Below are positions 17,017 to 23,604 of a stretch of DNA of 33,670 nucleotides, one piece after another. The translations under genes and the position numbers were made by a program. The notes under the pieces are model-generated. The model worked only from the letters and a program-made list of their open reading frames with translations. It ran no database searches and was not told where the DNA came from. The DNA is from JAQSWP01 sp050185515 (lineage in GTDB: Bacteria; Pseudomonadota; Alphaproteobacteria; Reyranellales; JAQSWP01), in the NCBI GenBank assembly GCA_050185515.1, contig JBFWZG010000021.1, positions 1-33,670 of the forward strand. The letters are read 5' to 3'. Position 1 is the stretch's first letter, and every line of letters begins with the position of its first letter.

Positions 17017-17117
17017 ACGGACACTGTGGAGTGGGGTTATAGGGTGGTCAAGGCAACCCTGTTTGGCCCCCCGCTACGACAGTCTATTCGAGCTGATCTG
17101 CGGCCGCTTCGAACCCC

Positions 17118-17627
17118 TTACCGACCTGCAGGCACATGCCGGTAGACAAGATCCCCTGGATCCTGCGGGCGAGCCTTTTCGTCAAGCGTTGCGCCGAGGC
17201 GTTCAGCGAGACGGATGGAGCGAGAATTCTCCGGACCGATGTAGCTGACCAGCGTCTCCACCTTGCGTTCCCGAAAGGCCCAATCGCGCAGCGCGACAGC
17301 GGCTTCGAATGCATACCCCTTGCCTTCGGCCTCGACCTGTATCTGCCACCCAAGCTCCGGCTCCGGGAAGCGCGGACCCTGATTGATCTCGATTTGCCCA
17401 ATGCATTGTTTGGTGTCGCGGAGCTCAATTGACAGATTGCCGACGCCAAAAAGCTGCCACAGCGCGACGCCATGGCAGAACGTGCCCCACGCCTGCCCGA
17501 TCGAAAACGGGCCACCCATGTACTTTGCACGATCTGACGTCATCACCTCGGCGAAAGCCGGCCAGTCCGCGAGTATGGGCTCCCGCAAGAGAAGACGGTC
17601 GGTTCTGATGATCGGAGCGTTCTTCAT
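17118..17627 (-). CDS. GNAT-family N-acetyltransferase (RimJ/RimL-like)
   Basis: A 169-residue acetyltransferase. It starts MKNAPIIRTDRLLLREPILADWPAFAEVM, the standard opening of RimJ/RimL-like GNATs that acetylate protein N-termini or small molecules. The acetyl-CoA-binding segment is ELGWQIQVEAEGKGYAFEAAVALRDWAF, followed by IGPENSRSIRLAERLGA. The open frame begins at 17684, but the first 19 residues are not family-like, so ATG 17627 is used. Substrate unknown. It lies between glcD (upstream end at 17016) and rpmJ on the same strand, without evident functional link. Confidence 0.87.
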   Translation of the reverse strand: MKNAPIIRTDRLLLREPILADWPAFAEVMTSDRAKYMGGPFSIGQAWGTFCHGVALWQLFGVGNLSIELRDTKQCIGQIEINQGPRFPEPELGWQIQVEAEGKGYAFEAAVALRDWAFRERKVETLVSYIGPENSRSIRLAERLGATLDEKARPQDPGDLVYRHVPAGR

Positions 17628-17742
17628 GACAGTCCAACTGTTGGGGCGGGCACAAACCTCTATATCAGCGGGTGGCCGAACCATGACCAGTTGCCTTGTC
17701 CGCTTGGCGCACGCACCACCCCGGTTGCGGACGTCTCCAACG

Positions 17743-17765
17743 AAAAACGGCGCCCGCAGGCGCCG
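17743..17765 (-). terminator. Rho-independent terminator after rpmJ
   Basis: On the minus strand a 6-7 bp perfect stem (GGCGCC, loop TGCG, GGCGCC, plus a closing G-C pair) is followed directly by GTTTTTCG. It begins 26 bp after the rpmJ stop codon, so it should end the rpmJ transcript and insulate the GNAT gene beyond. Confidence 0.8.
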
Positions 17766-17790
17766 CTTGCAAGTCCGCAGGCGAGAAAGC

Positions 17791-17916
17791 TCAGCCCTGG
17801 CGCGCCTTGAAGCGCGGGTTGGTCTTGTTGATGACGTAGACCCGGCCCTTGCGGCGCACGATGCGGCAGTCCTTGTGACGGGCCTTTACCGACTTCAGCG
17901 AATGACGGATTTTCAT
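17791..17916 (-). CDS. rpmJ: 50S ribosomal protein L36
   Basis: A 41-residue, very basic protein that I translated by hand: it begins MKIRHSLKSVKARHKDCR and continues IVRRKGRVYVINKTNPRFKARQG. This is the long, zinc-free (C-minus) form of L36 common in alphaproteobacteria, with a single cysteine at 17 in place of the CXXC zinc site. It binds 23S rRNA in the large subunit. AGGAAGGA precedes the start. It is a single-gene unit ended by a strong terminator and is read divergently from agmatine deiminase. Confidence 0.96.
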   Translation of the reverse strand: MKIRHSLKSVKARHKDCRIVRRKGRVYVINKTNPRFKARQG

Positions 17917-18064
17917 CGCGGACGATCCTTCCTGCAGGCCCGGCGGCTACTCACGCCGAAGGGCTCGAATTCCAATGAGCGGCGGACAATAGTGGCGGCT
18001 ATGGCCCCTGTCAATGCTGCCGCTGCCGTCGTTTTTCACCCGATTTCCATGGCATAACAAGCAC
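17917..18064. promoter_or_regulatory. Divergent spacer between rpmJ and agmatine deiminase
   Basis: A 148-bp spacer that should contain promoters for both directions. Apart from the AGGAAGGA ribosome-binding site of rpmJ, I see no clear operator or structured RNA. Confidence 0.4.
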
Positions 18065-19156
18065 ATGAGCGATACCGCGCCACAAGTCGCAGCCAGCCGG
18101 CCCGGCGAGGCCCAACCGCCTGCAAAGCAAGGATTTTTCCTTCCCGCGGAATGGTCGGCGCATGAGCGCACCCTGCTGGGCTGGCCGACGAGGGTTTCGG
18201 CCTATGGCAGCGCCCGGCGGCTGGAGGCCGCCAGGCTGGCCCATGCCGCCGTCGCCCGCGCCATCGCGCCCTACGAGAAAGTCACCGTCCTGGCAGCGCC
18301 CAACGATGCCGTGCGGGCCCAGCGCGCCCTGCCGCCAGGGATCGAACTGCAGACCCCGCCGCTCGACGATTGCTGGCTGCGCGACACCGGCCCGACCTGG
18401 CTGATCGACGGCAAGGGCGGGCGCGCCGGCATCGCCTGGCGCTTCAACGCCTGGGGCGAGAAGTTCCACCCTTACGACCAGGATGCGCGTCTGGCGGGCC
18501 GGCTGCTGGCGCGGCGCCAGGAGCGGGTCTTTGCCGCCCCGATTGTGCTGGAGGGCGGCGCCTTCGGCGGTGACGGCGCCGGCACCCTGTTGTCCACCCG
18601 CTCCTGCACCCTCAACGCCAACCGCAACCCCGGCATGGATGCCGAGCGCTTCGAGCTTCTGGCGGCCGACTGGCTGGGCGCCCGTCGCGTGATCTGGCTG
18701 CAGGGCGGCATGAAGGCCGATGCCGACACCGACGGGCATGTCGATACCGTGGCCTGCTTCGTGCGGCCCGGGCTGGTGCTGGCGCAGGTCTGCGCCGATC
18801 GCGGCCATCGCGACCATGCGATGCTGGCCGAGAATCTGCGCCTGCTGCGCGGCGCCACCGATGCCGACGGACGGCGGCTTGAGGTCGTCGAGATCGTCGG
18901 TCCGGGCGATCGCATGGCCGATGGCAGGCTGCTGCCGCTGTCCTACGTCAATTTCGCCTTCGCCGGCTCGTCCGGCCGGCGCGGCGCCATCGTGCTGCCG
19001 GTATTCGACGACCCGGCCGACGCCACCGCCATCGCCACAATGGCGGCGTTGTTTCCGGAGCGCGACATCGTGCCGGTGCCGGCGCTGGACATTTTCGCCG
19101 GCGGCGGCGGGATCCATTGCATTACTCAACCCGTGCCGGCGGCCCTGCCCGGTTGA
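18065..19156 (+). CDS. aguA: Agmatine deiminase / peptidylarginine deiminase family protein
   Basis: A 363-residue cytosolic guanidino-group modifying enzyme predicted to convert agmatine to N-carbamoylputrescine and ammonia, a route to putrescine. Catalytic elements are complete: D107 in WLRDTGP, the LEGGAF loop at about 162-167, H225 in DTDGHVDTVACF and nucleophile C352 in GGGGIHCITQP. The open frame begins at 18014, but the family start fits ATG 18065 (MSDTAPQV), with the recognisable domain beginning FFLPAEWSAHERTLLGWP at about 24. The usual partner, N-carbamoylputrescine amidase (aguB), is not adjacent. A 6-bp GC hairpin without a T-run (19166-19182) follows the stop. Confidence 0.92.
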   Translation: MSDTAPQVAASRPGEAQPPAKQGFFLPAEWSAHERTLLGWPTRVSAYGSARRLEAARLAHAAVARAIAPYEKVTVLAAPNDAVRAQRALPPGIELQTPPLDDCWLRDTGPTWLIDGKGGRAGIAWRFNAWGEKFHPYDQDARLAGRLLARRQERVFAAPIVLEGGAFGGDGAGTLLSTRSCTLNANRNPGMDAERFELLAADWLGARRVIWLQGGMKADADTDGHVDTVACFVRPGLVLAQVCADRGHRDHAMLAENLRLLRGATDADGRRLEVVEIVGPGDRMADGRLLPLSYVNFAFAGSSGRRGAIVLPVFDDPADATAIATMAALFPERDIVPVPALDIFAGGGGIHCITQPVPAALPG

Positions 19157-19266
19157 GCCGTGCTGCGCCGCGTCATGCGGCGGTAACGCGGCGAGGCTTG
19201 CATTGGCCTTGCCCATGTGATGCACAATAGCGGCCTTCAAGGAACAGACGGACAAGGAGCGTGGAA

Positions 19267-19860
19267 ATGCGGCGGATGTGGATCGGAACGATTGCGGCGA
19301 CGGTTGGCCTGGCGCTGTGCGCCGCGACGGCGATGGCGCAATCCAAACCGGCAGGGCAGATCGCGGTGGCCGCGGCCAGCCCGCAGCCGGCTGCCGACAA
19401 GCTCAAGCCGGGCCTGGGCGTGTCGTATTTCTACGGCATCATCAACAACATCAAGGAAATCCCCGACGCTCCGGGCAAGCCGGGCGCGCCGTTGCCGGCC
19501 CTCAACTACAACGTCGGCTTCAAGAACGTGCTGACCTCAGACCGCGAGGACGGCGTGCAGGCGCGGATCGACGGCTTCATCAAGCTCGACAAGCCGGGGG
19601 TCTGGAAGTTTGCCGTTCATTCCAATGACGGCGTCAAGCTCCAGATCGGCGGCAAGACGGTCTACGAGCTGCCGGGCGTGCATCCCGACACCATGTCCGA
19701 CGTCATCGAAGTCAACGTCACCACGCCGGGCTGGCATCCCATCCACCTGCTCTATTTCGAGAAGCGCAACACCTCGACGCTCGAGCTGTTCTGGGCGGCG
19801 CCGGGCGTGGCCGACCTCGCCATCGCGCCGGAATCGGCCTTCGCCCATCTGCCGCAATAG
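19267..19860 (+). CDS. Secreted PA14-domain protein
   Basis: A 197-residue protein with a Sec signal peptide (IGTIAATVGLALCAATAMA|Q). After a short linker, about residues 50-195 form one PA14-type beta-barrel domain: LGVSYFYGIINNIKEIP, GFIKLDKPGVWKFAVHSNDGVKLQIGGKTVYEL, then GWHPIHLLYFEKRNTSTLELFWAAPG. PA14 domains usually bind carbohydrate and are attached to glycosidases or adhesins; here the domain stands alone. The ATG at 19267 has AAGGAG about eight bases upstream; a GTG two codons earlier overlaps that site and is rejected. Its partner is not apparent: agmatine deiminase precedes it and an acyl-CoA ligase follows. Confidence 0.85.
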   Translation: MRRMWIGTIAATVGLALCAATAMAQSKPAGQIAVAAASPQPAADKLKPGLGVSYFYGIINNIKEIPDAPGKPGAPLPALNYNVGFKNVLTSDREDGVQARIDGFIKLDKPGVWKFAVHSNDGVKLQIGGKTVYELPGVHPDTMSDVIEVNVTTPGWHPIHLLYFEKRNTSTLELFWAAPGVADLAIAPESAFAHLPQ

Positions 19861-19892
19861 GCGCTCGCTTAGGCCGATTGCAGCACTCCCGC

Positions 19893-19910
19893 GCCGATCC
19901 TAGGATCGGC
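19893..19910. promoter_or_regulatory. Perfect 18-bp palindrome before the acyl-CoA ligase gene
   Basis: GCCGATCCTAGGATCGGC is perfectly self-complementary with no loop. It lies 33 bp after the PA14 stop and directly before the GGGAGGA ribosome-binding site of the ligase gene. It could be a dimeric operator. As RNA its two halves would base-pair poorly without a loop, and no T-run follows, so a terminator is less likely. Confidence 0.45.
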
Positions 19911-19930
19911 TCGGGAGGAACATTTCGATC

Positions 19931-21523
19931 ATGACCACTCTTGCGGCGCGGCAGACCGTGCCGGGCCTGCTGGCGGCCGCTGCGCGCACGCCGCAGGCGC
20001 CAGCCTATATCCAGGGCGACCTGATCCTAAGCTTCGCCGATCTCGACCGGCAGTCGCGCCAGGCCGCGGCCGGCCTGGCGGCCCTCGGCGTCGGCAAGGG
20101 CGACCGTGTGGCGCTGTGGCTGCCCAACGTGCCCGCCTGGCCGGTGCTCTACCTCGCCTGCTGCCATCTCGGCGCCATCGCCGTCGCCGTCAACACCCGC
20201 TTCCGCGCCGTCGAGGTCGCCGACATCGTTTCGCGCTCCGGCGCCAGGGTGCTGGCCTGCTGGCCGGGCTTCAAGCAGATCGACTTCCTCGGCATCCTGG
20301 GCGAGATCGATCCGGCGGCGCTGGCCGGGCTGCAGGCGGTGATCGTCTACGGCGATTCGCCCGCCACCCCGCCGCGCGCGCTGGAGCGTTTGCGCCTGGT
20401 CGACTACGCCGCCATGCTCGAGCGCGCGCCGCTCGAGGACAGCGCCGCCCACGCCGACGCGCCGTGCAACATCTTCACCACCTCGGGCACCACCAAGGCG
20501 CCGAAATTCGTGCTGCATCGGCAGGGCGCGATCGCCGCCCACGCCGCCCGCGTCGCCCGCGTTTTCGACTTCGTCGACAAGGACACGCGCGGCCTGCTGA
20601 TGCTGCCGTTCTGCGGCGTCTACGGCTTCTGCCAGGCAATGACCAACTGGGCCGCCGGCGCGCCGCTGGTCGTGATGGATCTGTTCGACGTCGAACGCGC
20701 CAACGCGCTGATCGAGCGCCACCGCATCACCTACCTGCTGGGCAGCGACGAGATGTACGACAAGCTGCTGTCGGCGGCACAGGGCGACGTGGCCTATCCA
20801 ACCGTGCGCTGGGGCGGCTATGCCGGCTTCAACACCTCGCTGCTCGACATCGTCGAGCGCGCCGAGGCGCGCGGGCTCACCCTGGTCGGGCTCTACGGCA
20901 TGAGCGAGGTGCAGGCGCTGTTCGCGCGCCAGAGCCTCGCGGCGCCGGCGGCCGAGCGCAAGGAGGGTGGCGGCGCGCTGGCCTCGCCGCTGGCGCAGGT
21001 CCGCATCCGCGATCCCGAAACGGGAAAGCTCCTGGGCCACAACGAGGCCGGCGAGATCGAGCTCTCCGGTCCCAGCCTGATGGTCGGCTACTTCCAGAAC
21101 GAGGAAGCGACGCGCGAGACCATGCTGCCCGACGGCTTCATCCGCACCGGCGATCTCGGCATGACCTATCCGGACGGCCGCTTCGCCTTCCTCACCCGCA
21201 TGGGCGACGTGCTGCGGCTGGCGGGTTTCCTGGTCAGCCCGGCCGAGATCGAGAATCACATCCAGAACTTCGACGGCATCGAGGCCTCGCAGGTCGTCGC
21301 GGTGGCGCGGCCCGAGGGCGTGCGGGCGGTGGCCTTCGTGGTGCTGAAGCCCGGAGCGGCCTTCGACGAGGCCGCCATCATCGCCCATTGCAGGGCGGGG
21401 CTCGCCAACTACAAGGTGCCGGCGGCCGTCATCGCGGTCGAGGATTTCCCGCGCACGCCTTCGGCCAACGGCGCCAAGATCCAGCGCAACAAGCTGCGCG
21501 AGATGGCGGCGGCGAGACTCTAA
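19931..21523 (+). CDS. AMP-dependent acyl-CoA synthetase (FadD-like)
   Basis: A 530-residue member of the acyl-adenylate superfamily that activates a carboxylic acid to its CoA thioester using ATP. Motifs in order: P-loop TSGTTKAPK at 184-192, GLYGMSEVQALF (A5), GFIRTGDLGMTYPDGRFAFLTRMGD (A7/A8) and the C-terminal lysine region GAKIQRNKLRE (A10). The chain length or nature of the acid cannot be read from the sequence. The ATG follows GGGAGGA by 11 bases. It begins a block of acyl-CoA genes. It converges on a TetR gene across a spacer that contains two REP-like palindromes. Confidence 0.92.
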   Translation: MTTLAARQTVPGLLAAAARTPQAPAYIQGDLILSFADLDRQSRQAAAGLAALGVGKGDRVALWLPNVPAWPVLYLACCHLGAIAVAVNTRFRAVEVADIVSRSGARVLACWPGFKQIDFLGILGEIDPAALAGLQAVIVYGDSPATPPRALERLRLVDYAAMLERAPLEDSAAHADAPCNIFTTSGTTKAPKFVLHRQGAIAAHAARVARVFDFVDKDTRGLLMLPFCGVYGFCQAMTNWAAGAPLVVMDLFDVERANALIERHRITYLLGSDEMYDKLLSAAQGDVAYPTVRWGGYAGFNTSLLDIVERAEARGLTLVGLYGMSEVQALFARQSLAAPAAERKEGGGALASPLAQVRIRDPETGKLLGHNEAGEIELSGPSLMVGYFQNEEATRETMLPDGFIRTGDLGMTYPDGRFAFLTRMGDVLRLAGFLVSPAEIENHIQNFDGIEASQVVAVARPEGVRAVAFVVLKPGAAFDEAAIIAHCRAGLANYKVPAAVIAVEDFPRTPSANGAKIQRNKLREMAAARL

Positions 21524-21524
21524 C

Positions 21525-21552
21525 CGTCATCCCCGCCTTGAGCGGGGATCCA
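21525..21552. repeat. REP-like palindrome (copy 3)
   Basis: A 28-bp element two bases after the ligase stop. It differs from 13874-13901 at only two positions, and these pair with each other in the stem (C-G replaced by T-A), so the hairpin ATCCCCGC/GCGGGGAT with loop CTTGA is preserved. It may also act as a transcription stop between the convergent genes. Confidence 0.85.
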
Positions 21553-21592
21553 TCGTCTTCAAGTGAGAGCTTCGCGCGTAAGCGCGGCCACA

Positions 21593-21620
21593 TGGACCCC
21601 CGCCCAAGGCGGGGGTGCCG
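21593..21620. repeat. REP-like palindrome (copy 4, inverted)
   Basis: Inverted relative to copy 3 and 40 bp from it, making a head-to-head REP pair. It differs from 14253-14280 at two positions, one in the loop and one outside the stem. The pair lies in the 129-bp gap between convergent genes, a typical place for REP clusters. Confidence 0.85.
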
Positions 21621-21652
21621 GAGGCGATTGGCGGCCGCAATACGGACTGGCC

Positions 21653-22309
21653 CTACCGCTCCACGCCGACCATGCGCAGCGCCATGTTGGCGTGCAGCTC
21701 GGCGACGGCTTCCTCGTTCCAGGAGCCGCCGGGGGCGTACCAGTAGGCGATGTCGGTGCACATGTTGAGGATGGCCATGGCGGTCATCTTCAAATCTTCC
21801 TTGCCGGCGCGCTGCGGCAGTCGGATCGCCTTGGCCTTGGCGCCGCGGCGCAGGATCGAGATCAGTATGTCGCGCACCCGCCGGCGCGAGGAGCGCACCT
21901 GCACCAGCTTGGTGTGTTCGAGCCAGGCGAACTCGCGGTTGGCGACCAGCGCCTCGACCCGGTTGCGCGTGTGGCGCAAACCGTAGGCGCGGGCGTAGGC
22001 CCAGAGCTGCTCGACCGGATCGTCGCCGGCCTTCTCGACCGCCTCGAGCAGCAGCCGCTCCAGCTCGTCCTGGGTCTGGATGATAAGGGCCGCCAGCAGC
22101 TCGTCCTTGGACGCGAAATGGTTGTAGAGCGCGCCCTGCGTCAGGCCACAGGCGTGCATGATGTCGCGCACGGTGGTGATGTTGAAGCCCTGCCGCGCGA
22201 ACAGGTCGAAGGCGGCGCGGCGAATGGCGTCGCTGGGCGGCACCGAACGTTCGGCGGCGGTTGCGGGGCGCGTTGCCGTCTTTTTCCCCGCGGCACGGCT
22301 TCTGGCCAT
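21653..22309 (-). CDS. TetR/AcrR-family transcriptional regulator (1)
   Basis: A 218-residue repressor. A basic, Thr/Ala-rich N-terminal tail (MARSRAAGKKTATRPATAA) precedes the DNA-binding domain at about 26-72, with helix-turn-helix ITTVRDIMHACGLTQGALYNHFASKDELLAALI. The C-terminal ligand-binding part (about 80-218) is helical and not specific by eye. Such regulators near fatty-acyl-CoA genes often respond to acyl-CoA. The frame is open to 22381, but ATG 22309 gives a family-like start. I find no copy of the AACNAACGTTNGTT operator upstream of this gene, which argues against it being autoregulated through that site. Confidence 0.9.
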   Translation of the reverse strand: MARSRAAGKKTATRPATAAERSVPPSDAIRRAAFDLFARQGFNITTVRDIMHACGLTQGALYNHFASKDELLAALIIQTQDELERLLLEAVEKAGDDPVEQLWAYARAYGLRHTRNRVEALVANREFAWLEHTKLVQVRSSRRRVRDILISILRRGAKAKAIRLPQRAGKEDLKMTAMAILNMCTDIAYWYAPGGSWNEEAVAELHANMALRMVGVER

Positions 22310-22430
22310 CGTGAAGACTCCCGATAATCGTGGGGACCCCCAACAGGGCCCGTTTGAGACATTTTTCCTACAACCGGGCACGCCTCACAAGCGCTGCGTG
22401 CATTTCATCCACGACTATTGCCGCCGCCGC

Positions 22431-23501
22431 TCATTTGGCGCCGGTGATCTGCTGCACGACCTTCCAGGCCTGCTCGGCGTTGGGCCGCACCAGCTTGCCC
22501 GATTCGCCGGCCAGCTTGTTCGAGGCGGTGCCGTCGAGCGAACGGGCGTAGACGCCCTGGCGGATACAGGCGATGCGCCACAGGTTGTAGGCCATGTAGA
22601 ACTGCCAGTCGCCGATCGACTTGCGGCCGGTGCGCGCACAGTAGCGGTCGATCAGCGCCTGTTCCGAGGGAATGCCCAGCGCCTCGAGGTCGTGGCCGAG
22701 CAGCCCGCCCTGCTCCTTCGGGATGCGCCACATCATCATGACGTAGGAGAAATCGGCCAGCGGATCGCCCAGAGTCGAGATCTCCCAGTCGATCACCGCC
22801 AGCACGCGCGGCTCGGTGGGATGGAAGATCATGTTGTCGAGGCGATAGTCGCCGTGGACGATGGTGGTGGTCTCGCTCTGCGGCGCGTTGGCCGGCAGCC
22901 ACTCGAGCAGCTTCTCCATCTCCTCGATGCGCTCGGTCTCCGACGCCTTGTACTGCTTGCCCCAGCGCGACAGCTGGCGCGCCACGTAGTTGCCGGGCCG
23001 GCCGTAATCCTCGAGCCCGACCGCCTTGTAGTCGACGTTGTGCAGATCGGCGATGACGTCGATCTCCGCCTCGTAGACCCGGGCCCGCTCCGCCTTGGGC
23101 ACGTTGGGCAGAGTCGGATCCCACAGCACCCGGCCGTCGACGAAGGCCATGATGTAGAACCACGTGCCGATCACCTGATCGTGCTCGCACAGCGCATAGG
23201 GCCGCGCCACCGGCACCCTGGTCGGATAGAGCGCGGAGATGACGCGGAACTCGCGATCGACGGCGTGCGCCGACGGCAGCAGCTTGCCGGGCGGCTTGCG
23301 CCGCAGCACGTATTCGGTGCCGTTGCCGTCGGTCAGCTTGTAGGTCGGGTTGGACTGGCCGCCACGGAACTGCTCGACCTTCAGGGGCGGCTTGAAGCCC
23401 TCGACGTTGGCCTGCATGAAGTCCTGCAGCTTCGCCTCGTCGAACCGGTGCTTTTCCTGCACCGGCATGGTGCCGATGAATTCCGCGCCGCGCGCCGCCA
23501 T
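22431..23501 (-). CDS. Phosphotransferase family protein (ACAD10-like, aminoglycoside-phosphotransferase fold)
   Basis: A 356-residue kinase-fold protein. It has the nucleotide-binding start FRGGQSNPTYKLTDGNGTEYVLRRKPPG, the Brenner motif HGDYRLDN at 216-223 and the metal-binding IDWE at 237-240. This family matches the APH-like domain found fused to acyl-CoA dehydrogenases in ACAD10/11, where it phosphorylates 4-hydroxyacyl-CoA during catabolism of hydroxylated fatty acids; a similar role is likely here (inference). The ATG at 23501 has GGAG eight bases upstream. A TetR-operator-like sequence lies 16 bp before the start codon. An acyl-CoA dehydrogenase gene lies 1.8 kb upstream on the same strand, in line with that role. 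Confidence 0.88.
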   Translation of the reverse strand: MAARGAEFIGTMPVQEKHRFDEAKLQDFMQANVEGFKPPLKVEQFRGGQSNPTYKLTDGNGTEYVLRRKPPGKLLPSAHAVDREFRVISALYPTRVPVARPYALCEHDQVIGTWFYIMAFVDGRVLWDPTLPNVPKAERARVYEAEIDVIADLHNVDYKAVGLEDYGRPGNYVARQLSRWGKQYKASETERIEEMEKLLEWLPANAPQSETTTIVHGDYRLDNMIFHPTEPRVLAVIDWEISTLGDPLADFSYVMMMWRIPKEQGGLLGHDLEALGIPSEQALIDRYCARTGRKSIGDWQFYMAYNLWRIACIRQGVYARSLDGTASNKLAGESGKLVRPNAEQAWKVVQQITGAK

Positions 23502-23517
23502 TCCACGATCTCCGGTA

Positions 23518-23531
23518 AACGAACGTTCAGG
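23518..23531. promoter_or_regulatory. TetR-like operator (half-conserved) upstream of phosphotransferase gene
   Basis: AACGAACGTTCAGG. The left half and the ACGT centre match the AACNAACGTTNGTT pattern found at 26532-26545; the right half is degenerate. An 8-bp perfect palindrome, GAACGTTC, is at 23521-23528. It lies 16 bp from the start codon, where repressor binding would block transcription or initiation. Confidence 0.5.
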
Positions 23532-23604
23532 CCGCCAATCTGCGACGGACCGGCGGCAAAGGCAACCTCGGCAATCGCCAGCGCCTTCCGTGGCGCGGAC
23601 CGCC

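Noticed and set aside
19166..19182. GC hairpin after agmatine deiminase as an intrinsic terminator
   Set aside because: The stem is only 6 bp and is not followed by a T-run, so I did not list it as a terminator.
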